DNA of 64,000 bases, taken from contig NZ_CP136423.1 in assembly GCF_034356035.1 (NCBI RefSeq), forward strand, positions 868,001-932,000, in the 5' to 3' direction. The notes under the pieces are model-generated. The model did not search any database. It was given only the letters and a program-made list of their open reading frames with translations, and was not told the DNA's origin. The position numbers were made by a program, and so were the translations under genes. The DNA is from Blautia hydrogenotrophica DSM 10507. GTDB lineage: Bacteria > Bacillota > Clostridia > Lachnospirales > Lachnospiraceae. Below are positions 25,879 through 34,534 of this stretch, piece after piece. Position 1 is the first letter of the stretch, and the number at the start of each line of letters is the position of its first letter.

Positions 25879-26951
25879 GTTCAATCGTGGGAGAAAATAT
25901 CAAAGTCTCAGTGTTTGGGCAGTCTCATTCTAAAGCCATTGGAGTGGTGATTGATGGGCTTCCGGCGGGACTTACTATAGATATGGAGGAACTGAAAGCC
26001 TTTATGAAGCGCAGAGCGCCGGGAGGAAAGGCGTATGCCACGGCGAGAAAGGAAGCGGATGTGCCGGAGTTTCTCTCTGGGCTGGTGGAGAATACCACTT
26101 GCGGTGCGCCATTGTGTGCAGTGATTCACAACAAAGACACGAGATCGTCAGACTATGAAAATCTAAAAAATATTCCCAGGCCGGGACACGCGGACTATCC
26201 GGCACAGATAAAATTTCAAGGCTTCCAGGACGTGGCCGGCGGTGGTCATTTTTCTGGACGGCTGACAGCGCCTCTGTGTGTAGCGGGAAATATTTGTATG
26301 CAGGCTCTCAGAGAGAGGGGAATACAGGTGGCAGCCCATATCTATCGAATCGCTCATGTGCAGGACAGGCCGGCGAATCTGACAGATCTGACTCAGGCGG
26401 AGCTTTTGAAGGTGAGGGAAAAAGAGTTTCCCGTGCTGGAAGATGAGAAGGGTGAGAAGATGCGTCAGGCGATTGCACAGGCGAAGGACGAGCTGGACTC
26501 TGTGGGAGGAATCATAGAGTGTGTGATCACAGGAGTCCCTGCAGGAGTCGGCAGTCCCATGTTCGCAGGAGTGGAGAACCGTCTGGCAGCTGCGGCTTTT
26601 GGGGTTCCAGCTGTCAAGGGGATTGAGTTCGGCAATGGGTTCGGCTGTGCGAATTTGAGAGGATCCCAGAACAATGACAGCTATGAAATTCAGGAAGGCC
26701 GCGTGGTGACTAAGACGAACCACAGCGGTGGAGTTTTAGGGGGGATTTCCACGGGAATGCCCATCGTATTCCGGGTGGCAATAAAGCCAACCTCCTCCAT
26801 AGCCCAGGAGCAGGACAGTATTCGGATGCGTGAGATGGAGAATGCGAAACTGGTAGTCAAAGGCAGACACGACCCATGTATCGTGCCTAGGGCGGTGCCC
26901 TGTGTGGAAGCAGTCGCAGCCTTGACGATTTATGATATGCTATGCTGCTAG
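25875..26951 (+). CDS. aroC: chorismate synthase
   Basis: A 358-residue enzyme producing chorismate with reduced FMN. Motifs: GQSHSKAIGVVIDGLPAG near the N terminus, RRAPGGK, RPGHADYP, GGGHFSGRLTAPL and the C-terminal GRHDPCIVPRAVP. It overlaps aroA by 4 bases. A 127-base gap with a hairpin separates it from pheA. Confidence 0.95.
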   Translation: MSSIVGENIKVSVFGQSHSKAIGVVIDGLPAGLTIDMEELKAFMKRRAPGGKAYATARKEADVPEFLSGLVENTTCGAPLCAVIHNKDTRSSDYENLKNIPRPGHADYPAQIKFQGFQDVAGGGHFSGRLTAPLCVAGNICMQALRERGIQVAAHIYRIAHVQDRPANLTDLTQAELLKVREKEFPVLEDEKGEKMRQAIAQAKDELDSVGGIIECVITGVPAGVGSPMFAGVENRLAAAAFGVPAVKGIEFGNGFGCANLRGSQNNDSYEIQEGRVVTKTNHSGGVLGGISTGMPIVFRVAIKPTSSIAQEQDSIRMREMENAKLVVKGRHDPCIVPRAVPCVEAVAALTIYDMLCC

Positions 26952-26965
26952 GGTCAAAAGACCAT

Positions 26966-27010
26966 GCGTTTCATGCTTGCATGGAATTGGGATTTTGGAG
27001 CATGAAATGC
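26966..27010 (+). other. intercistronic hairpin in the aro operon
   Basis: A 12-bp stem with one wobble (GCGTTTCATGCT / AGCATGAAATGC) and a 21-base loop in the 127-base aroC-pheA gap. No T run follows, so it is not a standard terminator. RNA processing or stability control is possible. Confidence 0.4.
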
Positions 27011-27078
27011 GGAGCAAGCCGAGACAGCATAGGGATTTTAAATGGAGAAATAAACTAGGACAGTAAAGGAGAAAAGAC

Positions 27079-28218
27079 ATGGACTATTTGAGACAGGAGA
27101 TCGATGGAATAGACAAGGAACTTTTAGAGTTGTTTCAGAAGAGAATGAAGACCTGCGCCGAGCTGGCAGAATATAAGAAGAAAAAAGAGATTCCGATTTT
27201 GGATGAGTCCAGAGAGCGCCAGAAGCTGGCGATGGTGACAGAACAATCCGAGGAAGGAATGACGGACTATAACCGGAACCTCTTCGGTGTTGTCATGGAT
27301 TTGAGCAAAGCATACCAGCAGAAGCTGAACCGTGCGCACAGCGAGTGGGAAAAGGTGATCAGCGAAGCCATAGAGAACACAGAGAAAACCTTGCCGAAAT
27401 ATCCATTTGTAGCTTGTCAGGGTGTGGAGGGAGCCTACTCTCAGATCGCGGCAGACAAAATTTTCAAGACAAAGACCAACATTATGTATTGCACGGATTT
27501 TGAAGGGGTCTTTGCGGCCGTGGACAAGGGAATGTGCCGCTACGGCATTTTGCCGGTGGAAAACAGCACCGCAGGTTCTGTCAATCGAATTTACGATCTA
27601 ATGACGAAATATAATTTCTACATTGTGCGGGCGCTGCGCCTGAGGATAGACCACAACCTCCTGGCAAAGCACGGGACGAAGGTGGCAGACATCAAGGAGA
27701 TCTTTTCTCATGAGCAGGCGATCAGCCAGTGCAGCCAGTATCTGAAACAGTTCCCAGATGTGAAAGTGACCGTCTGCGAGAATACTGCGGTCGCTGCCAA
27801 GATGGTGGCAGAGTCAGAACGCAGTGATGTGGCGGCGCTCTCCTCTAGAAGCTGTGCGGAGTTGTATGATCTAGAAATGCTGGACAAATGCGTTCAGGAC
27901 CAGGAGAACAATTACACGAGATTTATTTGCATTTCCAAAAATTTGGAGATTTATCCTGGTTCTGACAAGACCAGCATGATGATGAGCGTGAGCCATAAAC
28001 CAGGCGGGCTGTACAAGATTCTTTCCAGATTCTTCGTGCTGGGAATTAACCTGACGAAGTTGGAGAGCCGTCCGATTCCTGATCGGGATTTTGAATTTAT
28101 GTTCTATGTAGATTTGGAGACATCTGTCTATTCTGAAGAGTTTATCCAGGCAGTTTGTGAGATGGACAATATCTGTGAGAGTTTCCGCTATCTTGGAAGT
28201 TATTCGGAGGTTATCTGA
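27079..28218 (+). CDS. pheA: bifunctional chorismate mutase / prephenate dehydratase
   Basis: A 379-residue P-protein. The AroQ-type chorismate mutase covers about 1-88 (DYLRQEIDGIDKELLELFQKR, ESRERQK). Prephenate dehydratase follows (about 108-285) with YSQIAADKIF, LPVENSTAGSVNRIYDL and the NNYTRFICIS motif. A C-terminal ACT domain (about 298-370) carries GGLYKILSRF and ESRPIPD, the phenylalanine feedback site. Starts with AAAGGAG upstream; its last base is also the first of the aroE-aroK start. Confidence 0.94.
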   Translation: MDYLRQEIDGIDKELLELFQKRMKTCAELAEYKKKKEIPILDESRERQKLAMVTEQSEEGMTDYNRNLFGVVMDLSKAYQQKLNRAHSEWEKVISEAIENTEKTLPKYPFVACQGVEGAYSQIAADKIFKTKTNIMYCTDFEGVFAAVDKGMCRYGILPVENSTAGSVNRIYDLMTKYNFYIVRALRLRIDHNLLAKHGTKVADIKEIFSHEQAISQCSQYLKQFPDVKVTVCENTAVAAKMVAESERSDVAALSSRSCAELYDLEMLDKCVQDQENNYTRFICISKNLEIYPGSDKTSMMMSVSHKPGGLYKILSRFFVLGINLTKLESRPIPDRDFEFMFYVDLETSVYSEEFIQAVCEMDNICESFRYLGSYSEVI

Positions 28219-29432
28219 TGGAATATGGACTTTTGGGGGAGAAGCTAGGCCACAGCTTTTCTCCTCAGATACACAGTCAGCTGGCGGGCTACAGCTATGA
28301 ACTGGTGGAGAAAACGCCCCAGGAAGTGGAGGTATTTCTCAAAGAGAGAGAATTTCAGGGCCTGAACGTGACGATTCCCTATAAGAAAAAGGTGTTTGAT
28401 TGCTGTGATCAGGTTTCAGAGCTGGCACGGCGGATTGGCAGCATCAATACGATTGCGAATCGCGGTGGGTGGCTGTATGGGGATAACACGGACTATTATG
28501 GATTCCGCTATATGATACATAGGCTGGGTGTCAGCGTGGCAGAAAAGAAAGCGGTTGTTTTGGGAAACGGGGGCGTCGCTCCGGCAGTACGAGCAGCCCT
28601 CGAAGATGAGGGAGCCGGAGAAATTGTGACTGTCTCACGGCGGGGCGAGAATAATTATAATAATATTTCTAGACACTATGATGCGAAGATTCTCGTGAAC
28701 ACGACTCCGCTGGGGATGTACCCGGGGAATGGAGAGGCCGCAGTGGATTTAGGGCCTTTTAAACAGTGTGAGGCCGTCTACGATCTGATTTATAATCCGC
28801 TGAAGACTAAACTGCTGTTGTCGGCGGAAAAGTTAGGGATTCCCTGTATGGATGGTCTGTCTATGTTGGTGGCACAGGCGAAGAAGTCCTGTGAGATTTT
28901 TCAGCAGATATCTTTGCCGGAGGAAAAGGTAGAGGAAATTACGGGGTGTCTGCGAAGAAAAGTGAGTAATGTGTGCCTGATCGGGATGCCAGGCTGCGGA
29001 AAGACGACCGTGGGAGAACGGCTGGCCGCAAGGCTTGGCAAAAAGTTTGTGGATATTGACCGGGAGATTGTCAAAAGAATGGGAAAAGAAATCCCGGAGA
29101 TCTTCAGAGAGTCTGGGGAAACCGGGTTCCGAAAGATGGAAAGTGAAGTTCTGAGTGAGGTGACGAAGCAGACAGGCCAGGTAGTCGCCACCGGCGGAGG
29201 TGTGGTGGTGACTCCAAAGAACTGTGAGTTGGTTCGCCAGAATGGTGAAGTGATCTTCTTGAAAAGAGATCTGAGAGAGTTAACTGTGGCGGGTCGGCCC
29301 GTATCGCAGTCTCGTCCCTTGGAGCAGATCTATGAAGAGAGAATCGATGCCTACCGTTCTTGGAGTGATTTCCAGGTAGAAAATCGCACGGTGGAGAAAA
29401 CGGTGCGGGAGATAGAAAGCTTGTTGGTGTGA
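28218..29432 (+). CDS. aroE-aroK: fused shikimate dehydrogenase - shikimate kinase
   Basis: A 404-residue fusion. Residues about 1-248 are shikimate dehydrogenase: GEKLGHSFSPQIH, the catalytic NVTIPYKK, NTIANRGGWLYGDNTD and the NADP loop GNGGVAPAVRAAL. Residues about 253-404 are shikimate kinase: Walker A GMPGCGKTTVG, FVDIDREI, FRKMESEVL, ATGGGVV and the lid Arg segment AGRPVSQSRP. One protein therefore performs two steps (dehydroshikimate to shikimate to shikimate 3-phosphate). No 3-dehydroquinate dehydratase domain is attached. A strong terminator follows. Confidence 0.93.
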   Translation: MEYGLLGEKLGHSFSPQIHSQLAGYSYELVEKTPQEVEVFLKEREFQGLNVTIPYKKKVFDCCDQVSELARRIGSINTIANRGGWLYGDNTDYYGFRYMIHRLGVSVAEKKAVVLGNGGVAPAVRAALEDEGAGEIVTVSRRGENNYNNISRHYDAKILVNTTPLGMYPGNGEAAVDLGPFKQCEAVYDLIYNPLKTKLLLSAEKLGIPCMDGLSMLVAQAKKSCEIFQQISLPEEKVEEITGCLRRKVSNVCLIGMPGCGKTTVGERLAARLGKKFVDIDREIVKRMGKEIPEIFRESGETGFRKMESEVLSEVTKQTGQVVATGGGVVVTPKNCELVRQNGEVIFLKRDLRELTVAGRPVSQSRPLEQIYEERIDAYRSWSDFQVENRTVEKTVREIESLLV

Positions 29433-29520
29433 CAGGAGATTTAATAATCATGGATAGGGAAAAACGTATTATGTAGAAAAAGAACTGCTATTTTGTTACG
29501 GTTTAAAAGAAGTTCTTTGG

Positions 29521-29556
29521 AAAAATAAGAGGCTGCCAGGGCAGCCTCTTATTTTT
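29521..29556 (+). terminator. terminator of the aro operon
   Basis: A near-perfect hairpin with arms AATAAGAGGCTGC / GCAGCCTCTTATT, loop CAGG, and flanking A and T runs. A dispersed hairpin element (family 3) begins directly after it. Confidence 0.9.
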
Positions 29557-29742
29557 GTAACAGGAAAGATTTTGTCACGCTAATGCGTAAAAGCACTTCC
29601 CTGTTACAAAAAACGCTCCGCTAAGGATGCGCACGCCGCAATAAGGCAGTTTATCGCGAAGCGGTATTGCGGCGGCGCGCAAAAGCGGGGCGTGCTCCTC
29701 AAAGATTGAGGGGATGGGGAGTTGAAGTGGGCTTGCCCACTT
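29556..29742 (+). repeat. dispersed hairpin element, family 3, copy a
   Basis: Starts with a hairpin whose arms are TGTAACAGG and CCTGTTACA around GGAAAGATTTTGTCACGCTA, continues with a GC-rich segment (CGCTCCGCTAAGGATGCGCACGCCGC) and ends in the stem AAGTGGGC / GCCCACTT. The same order occurs at 35421-35562 and 55853-56036. It accounts for most of the 345-base gap between the aro operon and the antiporter gene; the last stem may also terminate the antiporter transcript. Confidence 0.65.
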
Positions 29743-29777
29743 TGTTCTTTTGAGAAAAATTAGGGCATAACAGGTTC

Positions 29778-31154
29778 TTATGCTTCGGAGGAATCCAGCG
29801 CGGATGCCTCTTTTTCATATTTCCGCCCGATACCAGTAATGGCGCTGAGCAGGAAAATTAAAAACAGGAAGATACAGTGATAATTGTAAGGCATGATATC
29901 TTTGAAAGAGAAAGCAGGACTGACACCTTCACATTGAACTGCAAAGCTGATAGCCAGCATACATGGAGTCCCATAAGGCATTAGGCCTGTAACTGCGCAG
30001 GCTGTCGCATCCAGAAAGTTGGCGCCGCGGTTCCGGTCAATTTTGAATTTTCGCATAATTTCTTTTACCATTGGTCCAAAGAACATTACTGCTGTGGAGC
30101 TGCCGCCGGATGCCAGGCTGCCGATGGCAGAAGCCAGCATACAAACCAGCTCTGCGGATCTGGGAGTTTTGCAGATTTTTACCAGGCCATTGAGAAGTTT
30201 ATCAAAAGAACCGGTCTGGTTCAAAATTTCCAGGATACCAAATAAAAGCATAATGAATAAAATGATATTTAACATACCAGTCATGCCGGCGAGAATAGGT
30301 CCGGTTTCACTGAGCATGGTTTCCACAGAGATACAGCCTAAAATGAGATTGATCAGGATGCCGGTGACATTGCAGATCAGAAGAGTGGGAACCAATCCCC
30401 ATCCTTTTTTCATCATCACGATCATAATGATGGGAATTATCAGCAGAACCAACGCTTTTGCGTCAGAAGAGTCCATTTGGATATTAGCGGCCTGCTCCAC
30501 AGTGGTGCTAAGTCCCATAATGATGAAGAGGACTGCAGAGATTGCACCGGCAATAAGAGAATAAGGGAGCCGGGTGGCGACCACTTCGTTGATTTTTGCT
30601 TCCTGTGTCAGGGCGGAGCCAATAGTGGTGTCAGAAATAGGCGCCAGGTTATCGCCGAAGATAGCGCCGCTGATAATTGCACCGCATACCAGGCCGACGT
30701 TACAGTCCAGACTGGCTGCCAGAGGAACCAAGACCGGGGCAACTGCGGTCACAGAACCGGAAGACGTGCCGCAGGCAGTGGAAATCAGTACACAGGTTAA
30801 AAAAGCAATGACAGGAATAAAACCTGTAGGGAGATGTAGAATGCTCATCGCCCAGATCAGTCCGTTAATCAGACCGCTCATTTTCAAAAGCTGAGACAGG
30901 ACGCCGGCCAGCAGAAACGCCATGATAATGACGGCCAGCATATGGTTTTGCAGTCCTGCCATGAGAATATCGCCGTAGTGTTTTTTGTCTTTGGCTAGAA
31001 ACAGACCGACAACCAGGCCAAAGAAACCAAACAGAGAGAAACGTAAAAGTCCGCCGCTGCCGAGTATTACGCTGGCAATCATGCCGACGATCATGACGAT
31101 AATCGGAATCCAGGGGCCGAGTGTCTTTCCATAAAATTGTTTTTTTTCGTTCAT
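29778..31154 (-). CDS. Na+/H+ antiporter, NhaC family
   Basis: A 458-residue inner-membrane protein with about 11-12 helices throughout. Family marks include LISTACGTSSGSVTAVAPVLVPLA, SGAIFGDNLAPISDTTIGS and the near-C-terminal SLASGGSSTAVMFFGPMVKEI. NhaC proteins exchange Na+ and H+, and some members exchange organic acids (MleN-type malate/lactate). Its position opposite an aminotransferase and RraA-like gene hints at organic or amino acid exchange, which is inference. Confidence 0.88.
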   Translation of the reverse strand: MNEKKQFYGKTLGPWIPIIVMIVGMIASVILGSGGLLRFSLFGFFGLVVGLFLAKDKKHYGDILMAGLQNHMLAVIIMAFLLAGVLSQLLKMSGLINGLIWAMSILHLPTGFIPVIAFLTCVLISTACGTSSGSVTAVAPVLVPLAASLDCNVGLVCGAIISGAIFGDNLAPISDTTIGSALTQEAKINEVVATRLPYSLIAGAISAVLFIIMGLSTTVEQAANIQMDSSDAKALVLLIIPIIMIVMMKKGWGLVPTLLICNVTGILINLILGCISVETMLSETGPILAGMTGMLNIILFIMLLFGILEILNQTGSFDKLLNGLVKICKTPRSAELVCMLASAIGSLASGGSSTAVMFFGPMVKEIMRKFKIDRNRGANFLDATACAVTGLMPYGTPCMLAISFAVQCEGVSPAFSFKDIMPYNYHCIFLFLIFLLSAITGIGRKYEKEASALDSSEA

Positions 31155-31536
31155 ATTTTTGCTACCTCCGCTGATACTTTCCTTTGAGAAAGCACTTCCT
31201 TTAAAAGAATCGTTTTTTAATGAGTAGAAAAATTTTCAGGTACCCTTGCTAGCTAAGGGAAGTTTCTCAGTTCCAATACCATTTGGAACATAAGGCAGAT
31301 AAAATAAAATGTGAATTAAGATTTATTTTATTAAATTTTAATATATTCCTTAATACAAGTAAAATGAAAAAAATGGTTTAATTTATGCGAAAAATAGATA
31401 GGTTTATTCATTATTCAAAAAACAGATAAGAATATTTAGAAATATCGTTGGACAACAGCGAGGACAGCTAGTAGAGTAAAGGCAGACATAAGGCAGATAA
31501 ATTGTGAGGAAAGAGAACAGAAAAAAGGAGAAGGAA
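31155..31536. promoter_or_regulatory. divergent control region, antiporter / aminotransferase
   Basis: This 382-base AT-rich gap has no gene. It contains an inverted repeat TTCCAA-N6-TTGGAA (31271-31288), and a 16-base perfect direct repeat ACATAAGGCAGATAAA at 31288-31303 and 31486-31501; GGCAGA is repeated again at 31481-31486. The LysR gene at the end of the rightward operon may act here. Promoter boxes are not clear enough to call. Confidence 0.45.
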
Positions 31537-32727
31537 ATGGAATACTATTTTAATGCAAATCTGAAAAATATTCCGCCGTCTGCGTCTCTGGCGGTTTCGG
31601 AAAAAGCAAGAGAGCTGAAAAAAAAGGGGATTGACGTAATCACGCTGGCTACCGGAGAACCGGATTTTGACACGCCCTACGCTGCCAGGTTTGCGGCAGT
31701 GAAAGCGCTGGTCGAGGGACATACCCATTATTCCCAGGCCAGAGGAATCGAAGAGCTTCGAGACTGTATCGCAAAGAAATTAAGGAAGGAGAACGGGATT
31801 TCCTGCGACAGCCAGCAGATTTTGTTGACTCCAGGCGCCAAGTATGCGGTTTATGAAGCAATCGCGGTTTTGGTTACGCCTCAAAGTGGTGATGAAGTTA
31901 TGATCTTGAATCCTGCCTGGGTTTCCTATGGGCCGATGGTCATTGCAGCAGGCGGAGTTCCTGTGGAAGTAGGACTCTCTTTTGAGAATAACTATAAAAT
32001 TAGCCGGGAGATCTTAGAACAGCATGTCAGCGAACGGACAAGAGCACTGATTATCAATTATCCCAACAACCCTACAGGTTGTATCCTGACAGAGGAAGAG
32101 GCACAGATTGTCGCAGATTTCGCGATTACCCATAATTTGATTGTGATTTCTGACGAGATTTATGAGAGAATCTGCTTTGACGGACGCAAAAACAAAAGCC
32201 TCGCCAGCATCGAGAAGGTGAAAGACCGGGTGATTACCATCAATGGTTTTTCCAAGAGCATGGCGATGACTGGCTGGAGGATTGGTTATCTGTGCGGCCC
32301 GCAACAATTGATTGACAAAGCGCTGCTGTACTCCCAGCATACGATTTCCTGCCTGAGCGATTTCTGCCAGGAAGGAGCAGCCGCATCCTTTGAATGTCAG
32401 GAAGAGGCAGAAGAAATGGTGAAGAGTTATCAGAACCAAAGAGATATGTTTGTGGGAAAATTAAATGAGATTCCCCACGTGACCTGCCATCTTCCACAGG
32501 GGGCCTTTTACGCCTGGGCAAAGTTTGAGCTGGGAGACATGGACAGTGTGGCGGTCAGTGAATTTCTTCTGGAAAAAGCGCATGTGGCTACTGTGCCCGG
32601 GGCGTCTTATGGAAAAGGAACAGACAAATGTGTGCGGATGTCTTTTGCAACTGCGGAGAAGGATTTGCAGGAGGCAGCCAAGAGAATTGACAGTGCGGTG
32701 AGAACTTATTTAAACGGAGGTGAGTGA
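31537..32727 (+). CDS. class I/II PLP-dependent aminotransferase
   Basis: A 396-residue aspartate-aminotransferase-like enzyme (subgroup I-beta). Seen: TLATGEPDFDTP, HYSQARGI, NPAWVSYG, the substrate-side NYPNNPTG, ISDEIYERI and the PLP Lys in NGFSKSMAMTGWRIGY; the C-terminal Arg lies in VRMSFA. The ATG at 31537 follows AAAAAAGGAGAAGG. The gene is 3 bases upstream of the RraA-like gene, so the product 2-oxo acid may be the aldolase substrate. Amino donor unknown. Confidence 0.88.
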   Translation: MEYYFNANLKNIPPSASLAVSEKARELKKKGIDVITLATGEPDFDTPYAARFAAVKALVEGHTHYSQARGIEELRDCIAKKLRKENGISCDSQQILLTPGAKYAVYEAIAVLVTPQSGDEVMILNPAWVSYGPMVIAAGGVPVEVGLSFENNYKISREILEQHVSERTRALIINYPNNPTGCILTEEEAQIVADFAITHNLIVISDEIYERICFDGRKNKSLASIEKVKDRVITINGFSKSMAMTGWRIGYLCGPQQLIDKALLYSQHTISCLSDFCQEGAAASFECQEEAEEMVKSYQNQRDMFVGKLNEIPHVTCHLPQGAFYAWAKFELGDMDSVAVSEFLLEKAHVATVPGASYGKGTDKCVRMSFATAEKDLQEAAKRIDSAVRTYLNGGE

Positions 32728-32730
32728 TAA

Positions 32731-33414
32731 ATGTCTACGGTAAACTGCAGAATTGTGCTGGACTTTGAAAGACCCAGCAAAGAACTTTTGGAAAAATTCA
32801 AGGAACTTCCAGTGGCTACACTAGATGATAGCATGAACCGGATGTCTGCCATGGACAGTGGAATTCATGCTTATAGTAAGGGCAAGCTGGCAGGACCGGC
32901 TTTTACGATTAAGGTTCCTTATGGAGATAATCTGATGCTTCATAAGAGTGTAGACATGATAAAGCCTGGAGACATTTTGGTAATACAGTGTGAAAACAGT
33001 TTGAACCGGGCAATTTTCGGTTCTCTTCTGGTGAATAATCTGAAAGAAAAAGGCGCAAGAGGAATCATTGTGGACGGAGCAATTCGGGACAGCGAGGAGA
33101 TCTCTCAAATTGAGGGGATACCGGTCTATGCCAGATGTACATCGCCCAACGGACCATGGAAAAACGGCCCGGGCGAAATCAATACAACGATTGCGGTGGG
33201 AGGACAGATTGTAAGGCCCGGAGATATTGTCTGTGCCGATCAGGACGGAATTGTAGTGGTTCCTCAGGAGTATGCGGAAGAAATAGCTGCGGAGACAAAG
33301 GAAAAAGAAGAAGGAGAAAAAGTTGTCCTGGCTCAAATGCTGGCTGGAAAATTTGAAAGGCCATGGGTAGAGCAGGCGATGGAAAAATTGAAAGTTGACG
33401 TAAAACCCCGATAG
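32731..33414 (+). CDS. RraA-like / HMG aldolase family protein
   Basis: A 227-residue member of the RraA-like family. The signature VDGAIRDSEEI has the Arg-Asp pair used by 4-hydroxy-4-methyl-2-oxoglutarate aldolases, preceded by the FGSLLVNNLKEKGARGI segment that matches the family's GxLLA region. These proteins cleave 4-hydroxy-2-oxo acids or decarboxylate oxaloacetate with a divalent metal; the RNase E inhibitor role is unlikely here. It lies 3 bases after the aminotransferase and is followed by a LysR regulator. Confidence 0.82.
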   Translation: MSTVNCRIVLDFERPSKELLEKFKELPVATLDDSMNRMSAMDSGIHAYSKGKLAGPAFTIKVPYGDNLMLHKSVDMIKPGDILVIQCENSLNRAIFGSLLVNNLKEKGARGIIVDGAIRDSEEISQIEGIPVYARCTSPNGPWKNGPGEINTTIAVGGQIVRPGDIVCADQDGIVVVPQEYAEEIAAETKEKEEGEKVVLAQMLAGKFERPWVEQAMEKLKVDVKPR

Positions 33415-33456
33415 TGTTAAATTTATAGTAAAATTTAAAGGATGGGGAGATTTTGG

Positions 33457-34332
33457 ATGGATTTCAAACAGATTGAGACATTTTTAACGATCGCAAAATA
33501 TAAAAGCTTCACCAAAAGTAGTGAAGTCTTATATGTGTCTCAGTCTACGGTGAGCAATCGTCTGAGATCTCTGGAAGAAGAGCTGGATCTTGTCCTGGTA
33601 ATTCGAAAAAAAGGAATGTCTACGGTGACGCTCACTGAAAAAGGAGAGGAATTTATCGACATTGCAAAGCAATGGGTGGAAGTCTATGAGAGAACCCGGA
33701 GGCTGAGTCAGGAACAAAAATTCCAGTCGGTAAGTTTTGCGGGACCGGAGAGTATTAACCGGCTGTTGGGAAAGCTCTACAAAGAAATTGTGGAAAATGA
33801 ACCGGCAATTTCTTTGTATGTGAGAACCTGTCATTCCAATGAAGTCGTCCCTATGCTTTTGGACAAAAATATCGAGGTTGGTTTTACTTATCTGTCTTTT
33901 GAGTCCAAGGAAATCCATATGCTGAAAATCGGGGAGCAGGGTATGAATGTCGCCATGAAAACTTCGGATTCCGACAGGGGAGGGAGCATCAGCGTCAAAG
34001 AGCTGGATCCGGAAAAGGAAATACAGGTACGAGGGGTGGTAAACAATGTACCTGAGATGGCAAAATGGCATGATTTAAACTTTCCACGTGCAAATTCTGC
34101 GGATATCAATGTAGACAGCCCGGTGATGATAGTCAATTCCATGAAAGAGGGGAGCTGGTGTGTTCTACCGGAGTCTCTGGCAAATGAGATTCGCCGGGAC
34201 GGTCAGGTAAAGGTATATCAGATTCAGGAAAAAGTTCCCGTTTTGCCTTATTATATCGCAGTTCGCAGAAAATCCATGGAGTATAATTACGCCCTGAAGC
34301 TTTTCGAAAAATACAGTGGATTTAGTGTGTAA
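33457..34332 (+). CDS. LysR family transcriptional regulator
   Basis: A 291-residue regulator with an N-terminal winged helix (about 1-60; KSFTKSSEVLYVSQSTVSNRLRSLEEEL) and a two-lobed effector domain. The ATG at 33457 has GGGGAG 6 bases upstream; an ATG at 33442 in the same frame lacks one. It lies 42 bases after the RraA-like gene and probably regulates this operon and perhaps the divergent antiporter. Effector unknown. Confidence 0.87.
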   Translation: MDFKQIETFLTIAKYKSFTKSSEVLYVSQSTVSNRLRSLEEELDLVLVIRKKGMSTVTLTEKGEEFIDIAKQWVEVYERTRRLSQEQKFQSVSFAGPESINRLLGKLYKEIVENEPAISLYVRTCHSNEVVPMLLDKNIEVGFTYLSFESKEIHMLKIGEQGMNVAMKTSDSDRGGSISVKELDPEKEIQVRGVVNNVPEMAKWHDLNFPRANSADINVDSPVMIVNSMKEGSWCVLPESLANEIRRDGQVKVYQIQEKVPVLPYYIAVRRKSMEYNYALKLFEKYSGFSV

Positions 34333-34362
34333 GAAAAGAAATTAAATTTATTGAGATTTTTC

Positions 34363-34397
34363 AATGGCAGAGCTTGTTGCAGACAGGCTCTGCCATT
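34363..34397 (+). terminator. hairpin after the LysR gene
   Basis: An 11-bp perfect stem AATGGCAGAGC / GCTCTGCCATT, 30 bases after the stop. No T run follows, so its strength is uncertain. Confidence 0.5.
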
Positions 34398-34468
34398 GCT
34401 GTGAGACGTACAAAAACCTGCCGAGAGCGGTGCGGGGAGACTGGAAGTTAACTATGCTTATTTGAGAA

Positions 34469-34512
34469 GAAGAGCTGTCGTTGAAATAGTGCTTATTTGA
34501 TAACAGCTCTTC
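34469..34512. terminator. hairpin between convergent LysR and GntR genes
   Basis: A 10-bp stem GAAGAGCTGT / ACAGCTCTTC with a 24-base loop, followed a few bases later on the plus strand by six T. The sequence TGCTTATTTGA occurs just before the stem and again in the loop. Confidence 0.45.
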
Positions 34513-34534
34513 CTGACTTTTTTGCAAAAACTTA

